Source: DAOUAT01 sp964551735 (GTDB lineage Bacteria; Chloroflexota; Anaerolineae; CG2-30-64-16). Taken from it: a stretch of DNA of 64,000 bases. Numbering within the stretch: position 1 is the first letter of the stretch; each line of letters starts with the position of its first letter. The position numbers were made by a program, and so were the translations under genes. The stretch covers positions 124,001 through 188,000 of the forward strand of contig CAZKEF010000001.1 in NCBI GenBank assembly GCA_964551735.1. Direction: 5' to 3'. Below the pieces are notes generated by a model. The model saw only the letters and a program-made list of their open reading frames with translations. It made no database searches and was not told where the DNA came from. Shown here piece after piece: positions 49,364-57,987 of this stretch.

Positions 49364-50161
49364 ATGGTGCTTGAACTCATCACCAAATTGGAAACCGCCG
49401 GGTTACCCGGCGACTTGAGACTCGCGCTGACCGAACTGATCCACGAGCTCGCCCCGCTTTGGCCGGACTTGCCCGCGAGGCAACAGCGACGCATCCGGTA
49501 CAGGCTGGAGCGAGTAATGACCGAAGCCAGCAATCCGGCAACCGACGCCCACTGGTGGCGGGTCTACCTCGACCTGGTCGGCCAGATCATCCGGCCGCTC
49601 GGGCCGGCCGGCCAGGCGGCGGAGGCAGCCATCGGCCGGCTGATCCCGCGCCTGGAGGCGCACCTCGGCCCCTACGACGAGGTGACCTTGCAGCCGGTCA
49701 CGGAAGATACCGTGTGGGGCATCTGCCAACTCAGCGACACGCTCACGGAGCCGCGCAAAGATTTCGTCGCGCCCAACGCGATCTCGCTGGCCGAGGCGCA
49801 CTTCAACAAACACGCCTGGTTCCGCGCCATCTATGCCGGCAAAGCCCCGGTCGGTTTCCTGATGATCGTGGACGACGCGGAAACGCCGGAGTACTTCCTG
49901 TGGCGCTTCATGATCGCGGCGCCGCACCAGGGCCGCGGCTACGGCAGCCAAGCGATCCGACGGCTGGTGGAATATGTGAAGTCGCGGCCAGGCGCGACCG
50001 AGCTCCTGGTGAGCTGCGGCGAGGGCGAGGGCAGCCCGAAGGAATTCTACCTGAAGCAGGGCTTCGTGCCCACCGGCGAGGTGCTCGACGATGAGACCGT
50101 GTTGCGTATCGTGCTGGCATCAGGCGCGGTGAACGTGGGCGAAGCGGTGATATGGGATTGA
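49364..50161 (+). CDS. GNAT acetyltransferase (spermine/spermidine type fold)
   Basis: A 265-residue protein. The N-terminal ~95 residues are helical, with no recognised domain. The C-terminal domain is GNAT-like and resembles BltD/PaiA-class enzymes: ISLAEAHFNKHAWFRAIYAG, WRFMIAAPHQGRGYGSQAIR (Q-G-R-G-Y-G acetyl-CoA loop) and SPKEFYLKQGFVPTGE. ATG 49364 has GGAAGGAAC upstream; an open frame back to 49301 lacks one. The sensor kinase starts four bases after its stop. Confidence 0.85.
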   Translation: MVLELITKLETAGLPGDLRLALTELIHELAPLWPDLPARQQRRIRYRLERVMTEASNPATDAHWWRVYLDLVGQIIRPLGPAGQAAEAAIGRLIPRLEAHLGPYDEVTLQPVTEDTVWGICQLSDTLTEPRKDFVAPNAISLAEAHFNKHAWFRAIYAGKAPVGFLMIVDDAETPEYFLWRFMIAAPHQGRGYGSQAIRRLVEYVKSRPGATELLVSCGEGEGSPKEFYLKQGFVPTGEVLDDETVLRIVLASGAVNVGEAVIWD

Positions 50162-50165
50162 TGAC

Positions 50166-52067
50166 ATGCCCCCCTATACCCTGTTCCTGATCCTGCTGGC
50201 CCTGGCCGCCCTGGGCTTCGGCATCTACCGCTGGCGCATCGCCAGCATCGAGAGCCGAAACCGTCAACTCGCCCTGGAAGTAGCCGACCGCACCCTGGAC
50301 ATCGCCGTGCAAACAGCCGACCTCGAGGCGCTTTTCAAAGCCGACGAAGAGCTCGAGCGGCACGTGGACCTCGACCAGGTGCTGCAGGCGCTGGTGGATA
50401 TCGCAGTGGATCGGCTGCACGCGGATAAGAGCGCGGTGCTGGCGTGGGACGCAAGCCGCCAGCAACTGGTCATCCGGGTGGCGCGCAACTTCAGCGCAGA
50501 GGCCATCGAACGGATCACCTTTGCCCCGGGCGAGGGGTATGCCGGGCAGGTGATGGCCAACGGCGAGCCGATCATCGTGCAGGATGCTTCTGTTGGCCTC
50601 AAGCACGTGCCGGAACGCCCAGAGGTGGTTGCATCTGTGCTGAGTGAGGACATCCGCTCATTCATGCACATCCCCATCCGGCTGCCGGCCGAGGGCGGCG
50701 CGTCGCATGAGGAGGTCTTCGGCATCTTCAACGTGTGCTACGACGAGACACGGGCCTTCGAGGAACGCGATCAGCGTCTTTTCACCGCGCTGGCGCAGCG
50801 CGCCGCCCTGGCCGTGCAGAAAGCCCAACACTTCGCCGCAGAACAGCGGCGCGCTGAGCAGTTTCGCGTCATCAGTGAAGTGGGCCGCAGTCTCGCCTCG
50901 ATCCTGGACACCGGCGCGCTGCTCACCGAGATCGTGCAGCTCATCCAGCGCACCTTTGGGTACGACCATGTGGGGCTGGCGCTGATCGAAGGGAACGAAG
51001 CGGTCTATCGGGTGGGCGCCGGAAAGCTTTGGGAGAACCCCGCGTTTGACTTTGCGCCTAACCGCCTCAAAGTCGGCTCGCTCGCACATGGGTTCGGCGA
51101 TGGTGAAGGCATTACAGGCTGGGTGGCCGGGAGCGGCGAGCCGCTGCTGGCGCCGGACGTCAGCCAGGAGCCGCGCTACATCTGGATGCACGGCAGCAAT
51201 ACCCGATCAGAACTCGCTGTGCCGCTGCTGGTGGCCGGCCGCGTGATCGGCGTGCTCGATGCGCAGAGCGATCGCCTGAACGCTTTCGATGACAGCGATC
51301 TGATGGTGATGCAATCGCTGGCAACCCAGGCGGCCATCGCCATCGAGAACGCGCGGTTGTACGAGGAAGCGCAGCAGGCCGCTGCCTCGCAGGAGCGCGG
51401 CCGCCTGGCGCGAGACCTCCACGATGCGGTCACGCAGACCCTCTTCTCCGCCAGCCTGATCGCTGAGGTGCTGCCCACGTTGTGGGAGAGCGACCCGGTC
51501 GAGGGTCGCCAGCTCCTGGGCGAACTGCGCCAGCTCACCCGCGGCGCGCTGGCCGAGATGCGCGCCCTGTTGTTGGAGCTGCGGCCGGCGGCGCTGGTGG
51601 AGGCCAACCTGGGCGACCTCCTCCGCCAACTGGCCGAATCGGTCTCCGGCCGCTCCGGCATCGCAGTGACGGTCTCGCTGACGGGCTGTCCCGTGCCCGA
51701 GCTGCCCGATGATGTCCACGTGGCGCTTTACCGCATCGTCCAGGAGGCGCTGAACAACATCGTCAAACACTCAGGCGCAAAGCGCACGGAAGTCATGTTG
51801 CGCTGCGCCAGGGGCCGGCGCGGCGATCTGGAAGCCGAGGGCGCGCAAGGTCCGCAAGCGTCTGACGAATTTGAGCCGGCTGAGGCGGTCGAGGTGCAGT
51901 TGCGGATCACCGATGACGGTCGGGGATTTGACCTGGCGATGGTGGCGCCCGACAGGCTTGGGCTGGGCATCATCCGTGAGCGCGCGCAGGCCATCGGCGC
52001 GACGTTGCGTATCGAAAGCCAGGTGGGCAGCGGAACCCTCGTTGAGGTCGCCTGGCATTCCCCGTAA
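50166..52067 (+). CDS. Sensor histidine kinase with two GAF domains (LiaS/NarX type)
   Basis: A 633-residue kinase. One N-terminal helix (residues ~4-22) is followed by RWRIASIESRNRQLALEVADR, the stalk seen after Y_Y_Y domains in two-component-propeller kinases, so this may be a shortened version of such a protein. GAF domains lie at about 55-215 and 235-395. HisKA_3 has the phospho-acceptor His419 in RDLHDAVTQTLF, then HATPase_c (EALNNIVKHS, DDGRGFDL). An acidic low-complexity insert (about 545-570) splits the ATPase. No response regulator is adjacent, so it is an orphan or works with the one at 9870. Confidence 0.9.
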   Translation: MPPYTLFLILLALAALGFGIYRWRIASIESRNRQLALEVADRTLDIAVQTADLEALFKADEELERHVDLDQVLQALVDIAVDRLHADKSAVLAWDASRQQLVIRVARNFSAEAIERITFAPGEGYAGQVMANGEPIIVQDASVGLKHVPERPEVVASVLSEDIRSFMHIPIRLPAEGGASHEEVFGIFNVCYDETRAFEERDQRLFTALAQRAALAVQKAQHFAAEQRRAEQFRVISEVGRSLASILDTGALLTEIVQLIQRTFGYDHVGLALIEGNEAVYRVGAGKLWENPAFDFAPNRLKVGSLAHGFGDGEGITGWVAGSGEPLLAPDVSQEPRYIWMHGSNTRSELAVPLLVAGRVIGVLDAQSDRLNAFDDSDLMVMQSLATQAAIAIENARLYEEAQQAAASQERGRLARDLHDAVTQTLFSASLIAEVLPTLWESDPVEGRQLLGELRQLTRGALAEMRALLLELRPAALVEANLGDLLRQLAESVSGRSGIAVTVSLTGCPVPELPDDVHVALYRIVQEALNNIVKHSGAKRTEVMLRCARGRRGDLEAEGAQGPQASDEFEPAEAVEVQLRITDDGRGFDLAMVAPDRLGLGIIRERAQAIGATLRIESQVGSGTLVEVAWHSP

Positions 52068-52297
52068 GGCGGCCCACGCCCAGCGAGGGCCTGGGGGAGC
52101 TATTCTCATGCCGCACCTGGCGCCACAGACCCTTCGAGCGAAACGCGATGACGGTCAGCTATCAGCGGTCGGCATTTTTAGAGCAGCGCCCATGTCACGG
52201 ATGACACAAGCAGGAACGAGAACGGGAACGCGGAGAGCCTGCCCCGTAGTTTTGGGCACGACGCGGATACCGCGGACCATGCGGCCAGGGACAGAGT
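52068..52297. other. Convergent intergenic region with short repeats
   Basis: The region lies between the kinase and hutI ends. It contains GATGACGGTCAGCTATCAGC and direct GTCCGCGTC-type units near the hutI stop, which also encode the last residues of HutI. No gene or strong terminator was seen. Confidence 0.5.
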
Positions 52298-53578
52298 TTA
52301 TCCGCATAGTCCGCGTCGTCCGCGTCCAGTTTTCGGGTTAGCGCGGCCGTAGATCCGGCCCCGTTTCACCACAGTCACCACTGCGTTGTTCCCCAGCCGG
52401 TAGATCACATCTTCGAACACCGGCACATCCCAGACCTGGAGGTCGGCCAGCTTGCCTGGCGCCAGCACACCCCGGTCGTCCAGCCCCAACGCCTGCGCAC
52501 CGCCGACGGTTGATGCCAGCAGCGCCGCCTCGGGCGAGAAGCGGTAGAGCCGGCAGGCAAGCTGCATCACGAGCTGCAGGGACTCGGCCCAGCACGCCGG
52601 GCACAGGTCGGTCGCCAGCGCCAGCGTCAGCCCCTGGCCGGCCAGCATGGGGGCGTCGAAGGGACGGCTGTGCGCCACGGCCCAGTCCAGCGCGGGCATC
52701 ACCACGCCCACGACGCTCGCCGCGGCCAGCGCCCGCGCCGCCGCGGGTTCGGCGTAATTCAGGTGATCGGCCGAGACGACGCCCAGCTCCGCGGCCAGGT
52801 ACGCGCCGCCGATGTCGGAATAGGCGTCGGTGTGGATCTTGGGCCGCAACCCGGCCGCGCGGCCCGCCTCCAGGATGCGCCGCGACTCGGCCACGGTGTA
52901 GTAACCGTCGTCGCAGTAGACGTCGCAGAACTCGGCCAGGCCGCGCTCAGCCACGGCCGGAATCATCTCGTGGATGATCTGGTCAATGTAACGTGCGCGC
53001 GAGAGCTCCGGCGGGAAGTCGTGCGCACCGAGGAAGGTGTTGACCACGTCAGCCGGCCCCAGCGCGCCCAACCGCCGGCCGACTTCGAGCATGCGCAGTT
53101 CATCGGCCACGTTCAGGCCGTAGCCGCTCTTGATCTCGACCGTGGTCGTGCCGGCGCGGAACATCCCTTGCAGCCGCGCGGCCGCGGACCCCACCAGCTC
53201 TTCGGTGGATGCGGCGCGCGTCATGCTCACCGTGGCCTGGATGCCGGTCGGGATGCCCAGCGCCCGCACTTCGGCCGCGCTGCGGGTCATCCGCGCGGCA
53301 TACTCCTGGGCGCGCGAGCCACCGAAGACCAAATGGGTGTGACTGTCCACGAAGCCGGGCGCTATCACCTGGCCCGTCGCATCCAGCACACGGGCGTGCG
53401 AGGTATCCACCTGCGCGGCGACCTCGGCCTGTGTCCCCACAGCCAGGATGCACTCGCCCGCGACCGCCACCGCGCCATCGAGGATGCGGCCGATGGGGTC
53501 GTCCCCGCGCGGGATGCAGGTCAGCACCGTGCCGCCGCGGATCAACAGGTCGGCTTGTGGTTTCGGCTCGTGTGTCAT
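52298..53578 (-). CDS. hutI: Imidazolonepropionase
   Basis: A 426-residue amidohydrolase for the third step of histidine degradation, opening 4-imidazolone-5-propanoate to N-formimino-L-glutamate. The metal motif is VDSHTHLVFGGSRAQEYAAR, and the family segments EIKSGYGL, FLGAHDFPPE and IHTDAYSDIGG are present. The start at 53578 (MTHEPK) has AGGGAAG upstream; the open frame continues to 53725 but runs through a repeat. The last ~12 residues (PKTGRGRRGLCG) come from short direct repeats and exceed the usual length. It is the last gene of the hut operon. Confidence 0.95.
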   Translation of the reverse strand: MTHEPKPQADLLIRGGTVLTCIPRGDDPIGRILDGAVAVAGECILAVGTQAEVAAQVDTSHARVLDATGQVIAPGFVDSHTHLVFGGSRAQEYAARMTRSAAEVRALGIPTGIQATVSMTRAASTEELVGSAAARLQGMFRAGTTTVEIKSGYGLNVADELRMLEVGRRLGALGPADVVNTFLGAHDFPPELSRARYIDQIIHEMIPAVAERGLAEFCDVYCDDGYYTVAESRRILEAGRAAGLRPKIHTDAYSDIGGAYLAAELGVVSADHLNYAEPAAARALAAASVVGVVMPALDWAVAHSRPFDAPMLAGQGLTLALATDLCPACWAESLQLVMQLACRLYRFSPEAALLASTVGGAQALGLDDRGVLAPGKLADLQVWDVPVFEDVIYRLGNNAVVTVVKRGRIYGRANPKTGRGRRGLCG

Positions 53579-53592
53579 CTTCCCTCGCTCTC

Positions 53593-53666
53593 CCGGCGAC
53601 TGGAAGTCGCTGCTACCTTTGCGAAGTCCACCTCCGTGGACTATCTCAGTCGGTGCAGACCGACGG
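53593..53666. repeat. GTCGGTGCAGACCGAC ... CGACTTCCAGTCGCCG repeat (copy 1)
   Basis: It contains CGGCGACTGGAAGTCG and GTCGGTGCAGACCGAC, both palindromic. The same two parts, closer together, form the end of the cyclodeaminase gene at 56557-56605. It lies between hutU and hutI. Confidence 0.75.
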
Positions 53667-53735
53667 CTCGACTGAGCTCGCCGAAGTCTTCGCAAGGGTC
53701 GCCGCGGTTTCAACCGCCGGGCCAAGCTGACGCGC

Positions 53736-55472
53736 TTAGCCCTTTTCCTTCGTGTGCGCCGAGCGCCGGCCGGGACCGCTGCCCTCGGGGCCGAACGTCG
53801 CGGTCGGCGTCCACCAGAGCGGCACCTGGATGCTTTCGCCGGTCAGCGGGCCCTGGCCCTGGGCCACCTGCCGCGCCACGGGGTAGCCCGCCTGCGCGTG
53901 GCGGATCACGCCGATGCCGGAATCGGTGGTCAGGCTGGCCTCCAGCCGCAGGTCGGCCTCCTCGCTGCCGTCCGCGATCATGGTGACGCCGGTGTGGACC
54001 GCCTCGCCCATGGAATAGTTGGCCTGGATCGCGACCAGGTCGGCCATCGCGGCGGTGTTCAGCAGCGCGTTCAGGTACGGCCAGTCGGAGATCAGGTCGC
54101 TGCCGTCCAGCATCTGCTCCGACTCGAAGGTCGGGTTGACGATGGAGCCGGAGTCGAGGTTGTCGCGCGAGAACGCCACCGGCCCCTTGACCTCACCCGC
54201 GCGGATCAGCCGGTTGACCGCCAGGCCGAACGCCTTGCGCTCGCCGAAGCCCAGATAGCAGACGCGGGCGGGCAGCGCCTCGATGGGCAGGTCGCGCCGT
54301 GCCAGGGTGATCCAGCGCACCGTCGTCTTGTCGTGCGGGAACATTGCCAACGCCAGGTCGTCCAGCCGGGCCAGGTCGCTGGCCTCGCCGGAGAGGCAGG
54401 TCCAGCGGAAGGGGCCGCGGCCCATGAGGAAGAGGGGCCGGATGTACGCTGCGACGAAGCCAGGGATGCTCATCGCCTGCGCTTCCGCCATGCCTGCGTC
54501 GCGACACTCTTTGCGGATGCTGGTGCCGTACTCGAAGACCTGCACCCCGGCCTTGCTGAATTCGATCATCGCGGCGAGCTGCCGTTTCATGGATTCCCGC
54601 GCCTCGGCCAGGTAGGCCAGGCGGTCGGCGGTGCGCGCGGCCTCGGCCGATTGCACGGTGTGGCCGGCCGCGATGTAGGAGATCGGGTCGTGGCACGGGC
54701 ACATCTCGGTGATGATGTCGGGCCGCCAGCCCAGCGCCAGCGCGCGGGGGAAGATCTCGGCCGCGTTGCCGTGCAGGCCGATGCCCAGCGCCCGGCCCTC
54801 GGCCTTGGCCTGCTCGGCCAGCTTGATGCCCTCTTCCAGGGTGTCCACCTGGACATCCAGGAACTTCTTGCGGATGCGGGTGGGGATGATGTCGGGGTTG
54901 GCGTCCACTACCAGGCAGACCCCGCCGTGCATGGTCATGGCGCGGGGTTGGTTCGCGCCCATGCCGCCCAGGCCCGCGGTGAACAGGATACGGCCGACCA
55001 GTGAGCCGCCGAAATGCTGCTCGCCGATGGCGCCCAGCGTCTCGAAGGTGCCCTGGATCACGCCCTGCGTGCCGATGTACTCCCACGGCGCGGCCGTGTA
55101 CTGCGCGAACATGGTCAGGTTCTTGTCCTGCAGGTCGTAGAAGATGGGCCAGGTCGCCTTCATGATGTTGGTGTTCGCCATCACCACGCGCGGGGCCAGG
55201 CGGTGGGTCTTGAAGATGGCGACGGGCATGCCGGACTGGATCGCCAGCGTCTCGTCGTTCTCCAGGTTGAGCAGCGCGTCCACGATGGCGTGGTACGATT
55301 CCCAGTTGCGCGCGCACTTGCCGATGCCGCCGTAGATCACCAGCCGTTCCGGCGCCTCGGCGTTCTCCATGTTGTTTTCCAGCATGCGCAGCAGGCTTTC
55401 CTGCTTCCAGCCCTTGCAGCGCAGCGTCGGCCCGCGCTGGGCCACCACCGAGTAGAGGATTTCGGGTGTCAT
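53736..55472 (-). CDS. hutU: Urocanate hydratase
   Basis: A 578-residue enzyme for the second step of histidine degradation, urocanate to imidazolonepropionate, using tightly bound NAD+. Recognisable urocanase segments include CKGWKQESLLRMLENNMENA, GIGKCARNWESY, TAGLGGMGANQPRA (NAD-binding), the Cys-containing TEMCPCHDP and GRGPFRWTCLSGEASDL. It is slightly longer than common HutU proteins because of a polar C-terminal tail. It follows ftcD by 178 bp, which hold a palindromic element. Confidence 0.96.
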   Translation of the reverse strand: MTPEILYSVVAQRGPTLRCKGWKQESLLRMLENNMENAEAPERLVIYGGIGKCARNWESYHAIVDALLNLENDETLAIQSGMPVAIFKTHRLAPRVVMANTNIMKATWPIFYDLQDKNLTMFAQYTAAPWEYIGTQGVIQGTFETLGAIGEQHFGGSLVGRILFTAGLGGMGANQPRAMTMHGGVCLVVDANPDIIPTRIRKKFLDVQVDTLEEGIKLAEQAKAEGRALGIGLHGNAAEIFPRALALGWRPDIITEMCPCHDPISYIAAGHTVQSAEAARTADRLAYLAEARESMKRQLAAMIEFSKAGVQVFEYGTSIRKECRDAGMAEAQAMSIPGFVAAYIRPLFLMGRGPFRWTCLSGEASDLARLDDLALAMFPHDKTTVRWITLARRDLPIEALPARVCYLGFGERKAFGLAVNRLIRAGEVKGPVAFSRDNLDSGSIVNPTFESEQMLDGSDLISDWPYLNALLNTAAMADLVAIQANYSMGEAVHTGVTMIADGSEEADLRLEASLTTDSGIGVIRHAQAGYPVARQVAQGQGPLTGESIQVPLWWTPTATFGPEGSGPGRRSAHTKEKG

Positions 55473-55514
55473 GGGTCCTTCCTTTTGATTTGTGAGATGC
55501 GATCAAGGCCAGTG

Positions 55515-55631
55515 GTCATTCTGAGCGGGTTAACCACTCAACATCCGTTGCAGACAGATACCAGCGAAGAATCTCCTGCGAGTGCCTCAGATGTCACGAG
55601 ATTCTTCGGGGCTGCGGCCCCTCAGAATGAC
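55515..55631. repeat. Nested palindromic element GTCATTCTGAG ... CTCAGAATGAC
   Basis: Outer arms 55515-55525 and 55621-55631 (11 bp, perfect) enclose inner arms GAAGAATCTC (55566-55575) and GAGATTCTTC (55598-55607). It lies between ftcD and hutU and could fold in the operon mRNA. Confidence 0.75.
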
Positions 55632-55650
55632 AGGCTCTCGCCTACAGGAC

Positions 55651-56544
55651 CTATTCGATCAACGCGACCTCGATCACCTGTTCCAGCGAAAAGTCGTGGA
55701 CTTGCAGATAGAACTTCGTCACCTCTTCCAGCACGCCCAGGGGCACCGGCCCGACCAGTTCCGTGCCGGCGATCGCCACGCCGTAGCGCGCGGCCTCGCT
55801 GCGGATCGTCTCCAGCACGCGCGAAACGGGGGTCTTGTCGTAGCGGAGCAGATTCATCGAGACCTGCACCAGCCCGCGGTCGGCCAACGGCAGGCCCAGT
55901 GCGCGCACGTAGCGGTAGCCGCCGCTGATATAGCGCACGGCCTTCGCGATCCGGTCGGCGATGCTCACATCCGTGGTGCGCAAGTTGACGTTGAACGCCA
56001 CCAGCGGGAAGCGCGCACCGGTGACCGTGACGCCCGACTTCGGATTGAAGACCGCCGGGCCCTCATCGGGCGCCCATTCCGGCCGGGCCAGCTTCTCGGC
56101 CAGTGCCTCGTACTCCCCTTTGCGGATGTCGGGCAGGCTCTTGCGCTCGGGCCGGGTGGCCGCGTCCTCGTAGTAGTAGACCGGCACGCCCAGCCCGGCG
56201 ACGTACTGCCCGAAGCGCCGGGCGATCGCGACCGCCTCGGCCGTCTCCACCCCGCGAATGGGGATGAACGGCGCCACGTCGAGCGCGCCCTGCCGCGGGT
56301 GCGTGCCGTGGTGCGCCGTCAAGTCAATCAGCTCGAACGTCCTGGCTGCCAACCGCTGCGTCGCTTCGAGCACCGCTTCCGGCTCGCCCAGGTAGGTGAA
56401 CACCGAACGGTTGTGATCGGGGTCGCTGGAATAGTCAATCAGCTTGACGCCAGGCACGCCCCGCACCGCGTCCGCCACCTGCTCGACCAGCGCCAGGTCG
56501 CGGCCTTCGCTGATGTTCGGTTCACACAAGAGGATTTTGCGCAT
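55651..56544 (-). CDS. ftcD: Glutamate formimidoyltransferase
   Basis: A 297-residue protein matching the formiminotransferase half of FTCD. Features are LLCEPNISEGRDLALVE at the N-terminus, SSDPDHNRSVFTYLGEPE, the catalytic-His region DLTAHHGTHPRQGALDVAPF and FNVNLRTTDV. It moves the formimino group of N-formiminoglutamate to tetrahydrofolate, releasing glutamate. The cyclodeaminase half is encoded by the preceding gene, 10 bp away. Start 56544 begins the conserved MRKILLCEPN; the open frame upstream belongs to the neighbour. Confidence 0.95.
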   Translation of the reverse strand: MRKILLCEPNISEGRDLALVEQVADAVRGVPGVKLIDYSSDPDHNRSVFTYLGEPEAVLEATQRLAARTFELIDLTAHHGTHPRQGALDVAPFIPIRGVETAEAVAIARRFGQYVAGLGVPVYYYEDAATRPERKSLPDIRKGEYEALAEKLARPEWAPDEGPAVFNPKSGVTVTGARFPLVAFNVNLRTTDVSIADRIAKAVRYISGGYRYVRALGLPLADRGLVQVSMNLLRYDKTPVSRVLETIRSEAARYGVAIAGTELVGPVPLGVLEEVTKFYLQVHDFSLEQVIEVALIE

Positions 56545-56554
56545 AGTTTTCCCT

Positions 56555-57148
56555 TTAGTCGGCGCAGGCCGACCTCGCAGAGGTAGCTGCGACTTCCAGT
56601 CGCCGAGCCTCGATCTCCTCGCGCGCGGCCTCATCCTTGACCCCTGGCAGATTGATCGACACGTTCGCCAGGCAGCCGAGCAGGCCCGCGCGCGCCAGGT
56701 GGCCGGCCGCCTGCAGATCGGATAGGGCGCGGGGGTTCGACCGACCCTCCAGCCGCGCCGCAAGGGACAGCACCTCGGCACACAGTTCCGCGTTGTGCAA
56801 CGGGACGCGCGTGGCATAGGTCATGGCGGAACGGATCGCCGCGGTGCGCGCAGCCTTCTCATCATCGGTCGCTTTCGGCAGGCGATACGCGGCCATCACC
56901 GCAGCAAACGACCCGGCGTCCTCGTCCGCGCCGGCCAGCAACGCCTGCGAGAGCGCCGCACCTTGCTCGGCAATGGCTAAGTAATACGCGTCCGGCTCGC
57001 CGCCCGCGCCGTTCAGTGACAGCCGCGCGACCAGCGCGATCAGCGCGGCCGCCATGCCGCCGGCGATCGCCGACGCGCTGCCGCCGCCGGTGGAGGTGTC
57101 CGCCGGGTCGAGCACACGAAGGAAGGTGGGTGTAGGGTTGTGGGTCAT
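56555..57148 (-). CDS. fchA: Formiminotetrahydrofolate cyclodeaminase
   Basis: A 197-residue all-helical protein of the cyclodeaminase/cyclohydrolase family (PSTGGGSASAIAGGMAAAL-like start, here DTSTGGGSASAIAGGMAAAL). It converts 5-formimino-THF to 5,10-methenyl-THF and ammonia, completing what FtcD starts. The last ~15 residues (RLEVAATSARSACAD) and the stop are encoded by an intergenic-type repeat (56557-56605). Upstream of the start lies a CACGCACCACGCAACACG tract. The symbol follows the common use for stand-alone cyclodeaminases. Confidence 0.9.
   Translation of the reverse strand: MTHNPTPTFLRVLDPADTSTGGGSASAIAGGMAAALIALVARLSLNGAGGEPDAYYLAIAEQGAALSQALLAGADEDAGSFAAVMAAYRLPKATDDEKAARTAAIRSAMTYATRVPLHNAELCAEVLSLAARLEGRSNPRALSDLQAAGHLARAGLLGCLANVSINLPGVKDEAAREEIEARRLEVAATSARSACAD
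56557..56605. repeat. GTCGGCGCAGGCCGAC ... CGACTTCCAGTCGCCG repeat (copy 2)
   Basis: It has the same two palindromic parts as 53593-53666. Here they are in frame as the C-terminal codons of the cyclodeaminase, on the minus strand. Confidence 0.75.
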
Positions 57149-57157
57149 GTGAGATCT

Positions 57158-57177
57158 CGTGTTGCGTGGTGCGTGTG
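57158..57177. repeat. CACGCAACACG-type leader tract (copy 3)
   Basis: On the minus strand it reads CACACGCACCACGCAACACG, ten bases before the cyclodeaminase start. It matches the tract before the gene at 382. Confidence 0.6.
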
Positions 57178-57182
57178 AACGG

Positions 57183-57896
57183 CTATGCTGGCAACGGATC
57201 TACCCGAGCGGCCAGGCAGTAGGCGTCACGATAGACTGCGCGGTACCAGACGGCAGGCCGGTTCGGCGCGGTGTAGGTGAGCCGCGCGACCACGACCGCC
57301 GGGGTCGCGGGCGGCACGCCCAACAACGCGGCGTCTTCAGCATCCAGCATTTGTGCTTCGATCTCCACCACTGCGCGCAGCAGAGGCAGCTCCGACCGGT
57401 TGACCAGGATATCGTGGATCGAGGGCTGCGTCAGGTCCTCGGTCAACAGGTCAGGACACAGCGACCGGGGCAGGAACCGCTCGGAAAAGCCAACGACCGT
57501 CTCCCCCTCAACGCGCAGGCGCCGGATATGGATCACCGGCTCGCCCAGGGGCAGGCTGAGCCGCTCGGAAACCTCGATCCCCGCGGGGATGACCTCCCGG
57601 GTGATGACCCGAAAGATCGCAGCGCCGGGCAGGCAATCGGCGAAGCGGAACGGCACCGCGTTGGGGTGCGCGGCGCTAACGTAGGTGCCGCTGCCCTGCG
57701 CGGTGTACACCAGCCCCTCGGCCGCCAACTGCTCGATGGCCCGGCGCACCGTGCCGCGCGACAAGCCGTGGCGCGCCATCAGCGCCTCCTCGGTGGGCGC
57801 CTGTGCGCCTGGGGCCAGCTCGCCCGACAGGATCTGCTGGCGCAAGAGCTGCAAGAGCTGGCGATATTTGGGCAGCGCGCCGGCAACGACTTTCAT
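57183..57896 (-). CDS. hutC: GntR/HutC-family transcriptional regulator
   Basis: A 237-residue protein. The N-terminal GntR winged helix (ALPKYRQLLQLLRQQILSGE ... GLSRGTVRRAIEQLAAEGL) is followed by a UTRA ligand domain (about 85-230) with IHIRRLRVEGETVVGFSERF and ending VWYRAVYRDAYCLAARV, as in HutC. By family knowledge it represses hut genes and is relieved by urocanate. It is divergent from hutH, and the palindrome at 57921-57934 lies between the two. Its gene heads the hut operon and so is probably autoregulated. Confidence 0.88.
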   Translation of the reverse strand: MKVVAGALPKYRQLLQLLRQQILSGELAPGAQAPTEEALMARHGLSRGTVRRAIEQLAAEGLVYTAQGSGTYVSAAHPNAVPFRFADCLPGAAIFRVITREVIPAGIEVSERLSLPLGEPVIHIRRLRVEGETVVGFSERFLPRSLCPDLLTEDLTQPSIHDILVNRSELPLLRAVVEIEAQMLDAEDAALLGVPPATPAVVVARLTYTAPNRPAVWYRAVYRDAYCLAARVDPLPA

Positions 57897-57917
57897 GCGC
57901 TTCGGTCCTTGCTAGAT

Positions 57918-57946
57918 TTGACTAGACGTCTAGTTGTCTATATAAT
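57918..57946 (+). promoter_or_regulatory. hutH promoter
   Basis: TTGACT (57918-57923) and TATAAT (57941-57946) are separated by 17 bp, 42 bp before the hutH ATG. Confidence 0.8.
57921..57934. promoter_or_regulatory. Perfect palindrome ACTAGACGTCTAGT, candidate HutC operator
   Basis: A 14-bp perfect palindrome overlaps the hutH -35 and spacer, 25 bp from the hutC start. GntR-family repressors bind such sites, so it could shut both directions. Confidence 0.7.
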
Positions 57947-57987
57947 TTTTATCATGGAATCAGAGGTTTGTCAAGAGGGAGAACACC

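Noticed and set aside
33604..52067. Biosynthetic gene cluster for a defined natural product
   Set aside because: No core synthase (NRPS, PKS, terpene cyclase, RiPP precursor or cyclodehydratase) is present; only tailoring, resistance and export-like genes are seen.
53754..55004. Open frame of about 416 codons antisense to hutU
   Set aside because: Composition bias only; hutU on the minus strand has all family motifs.
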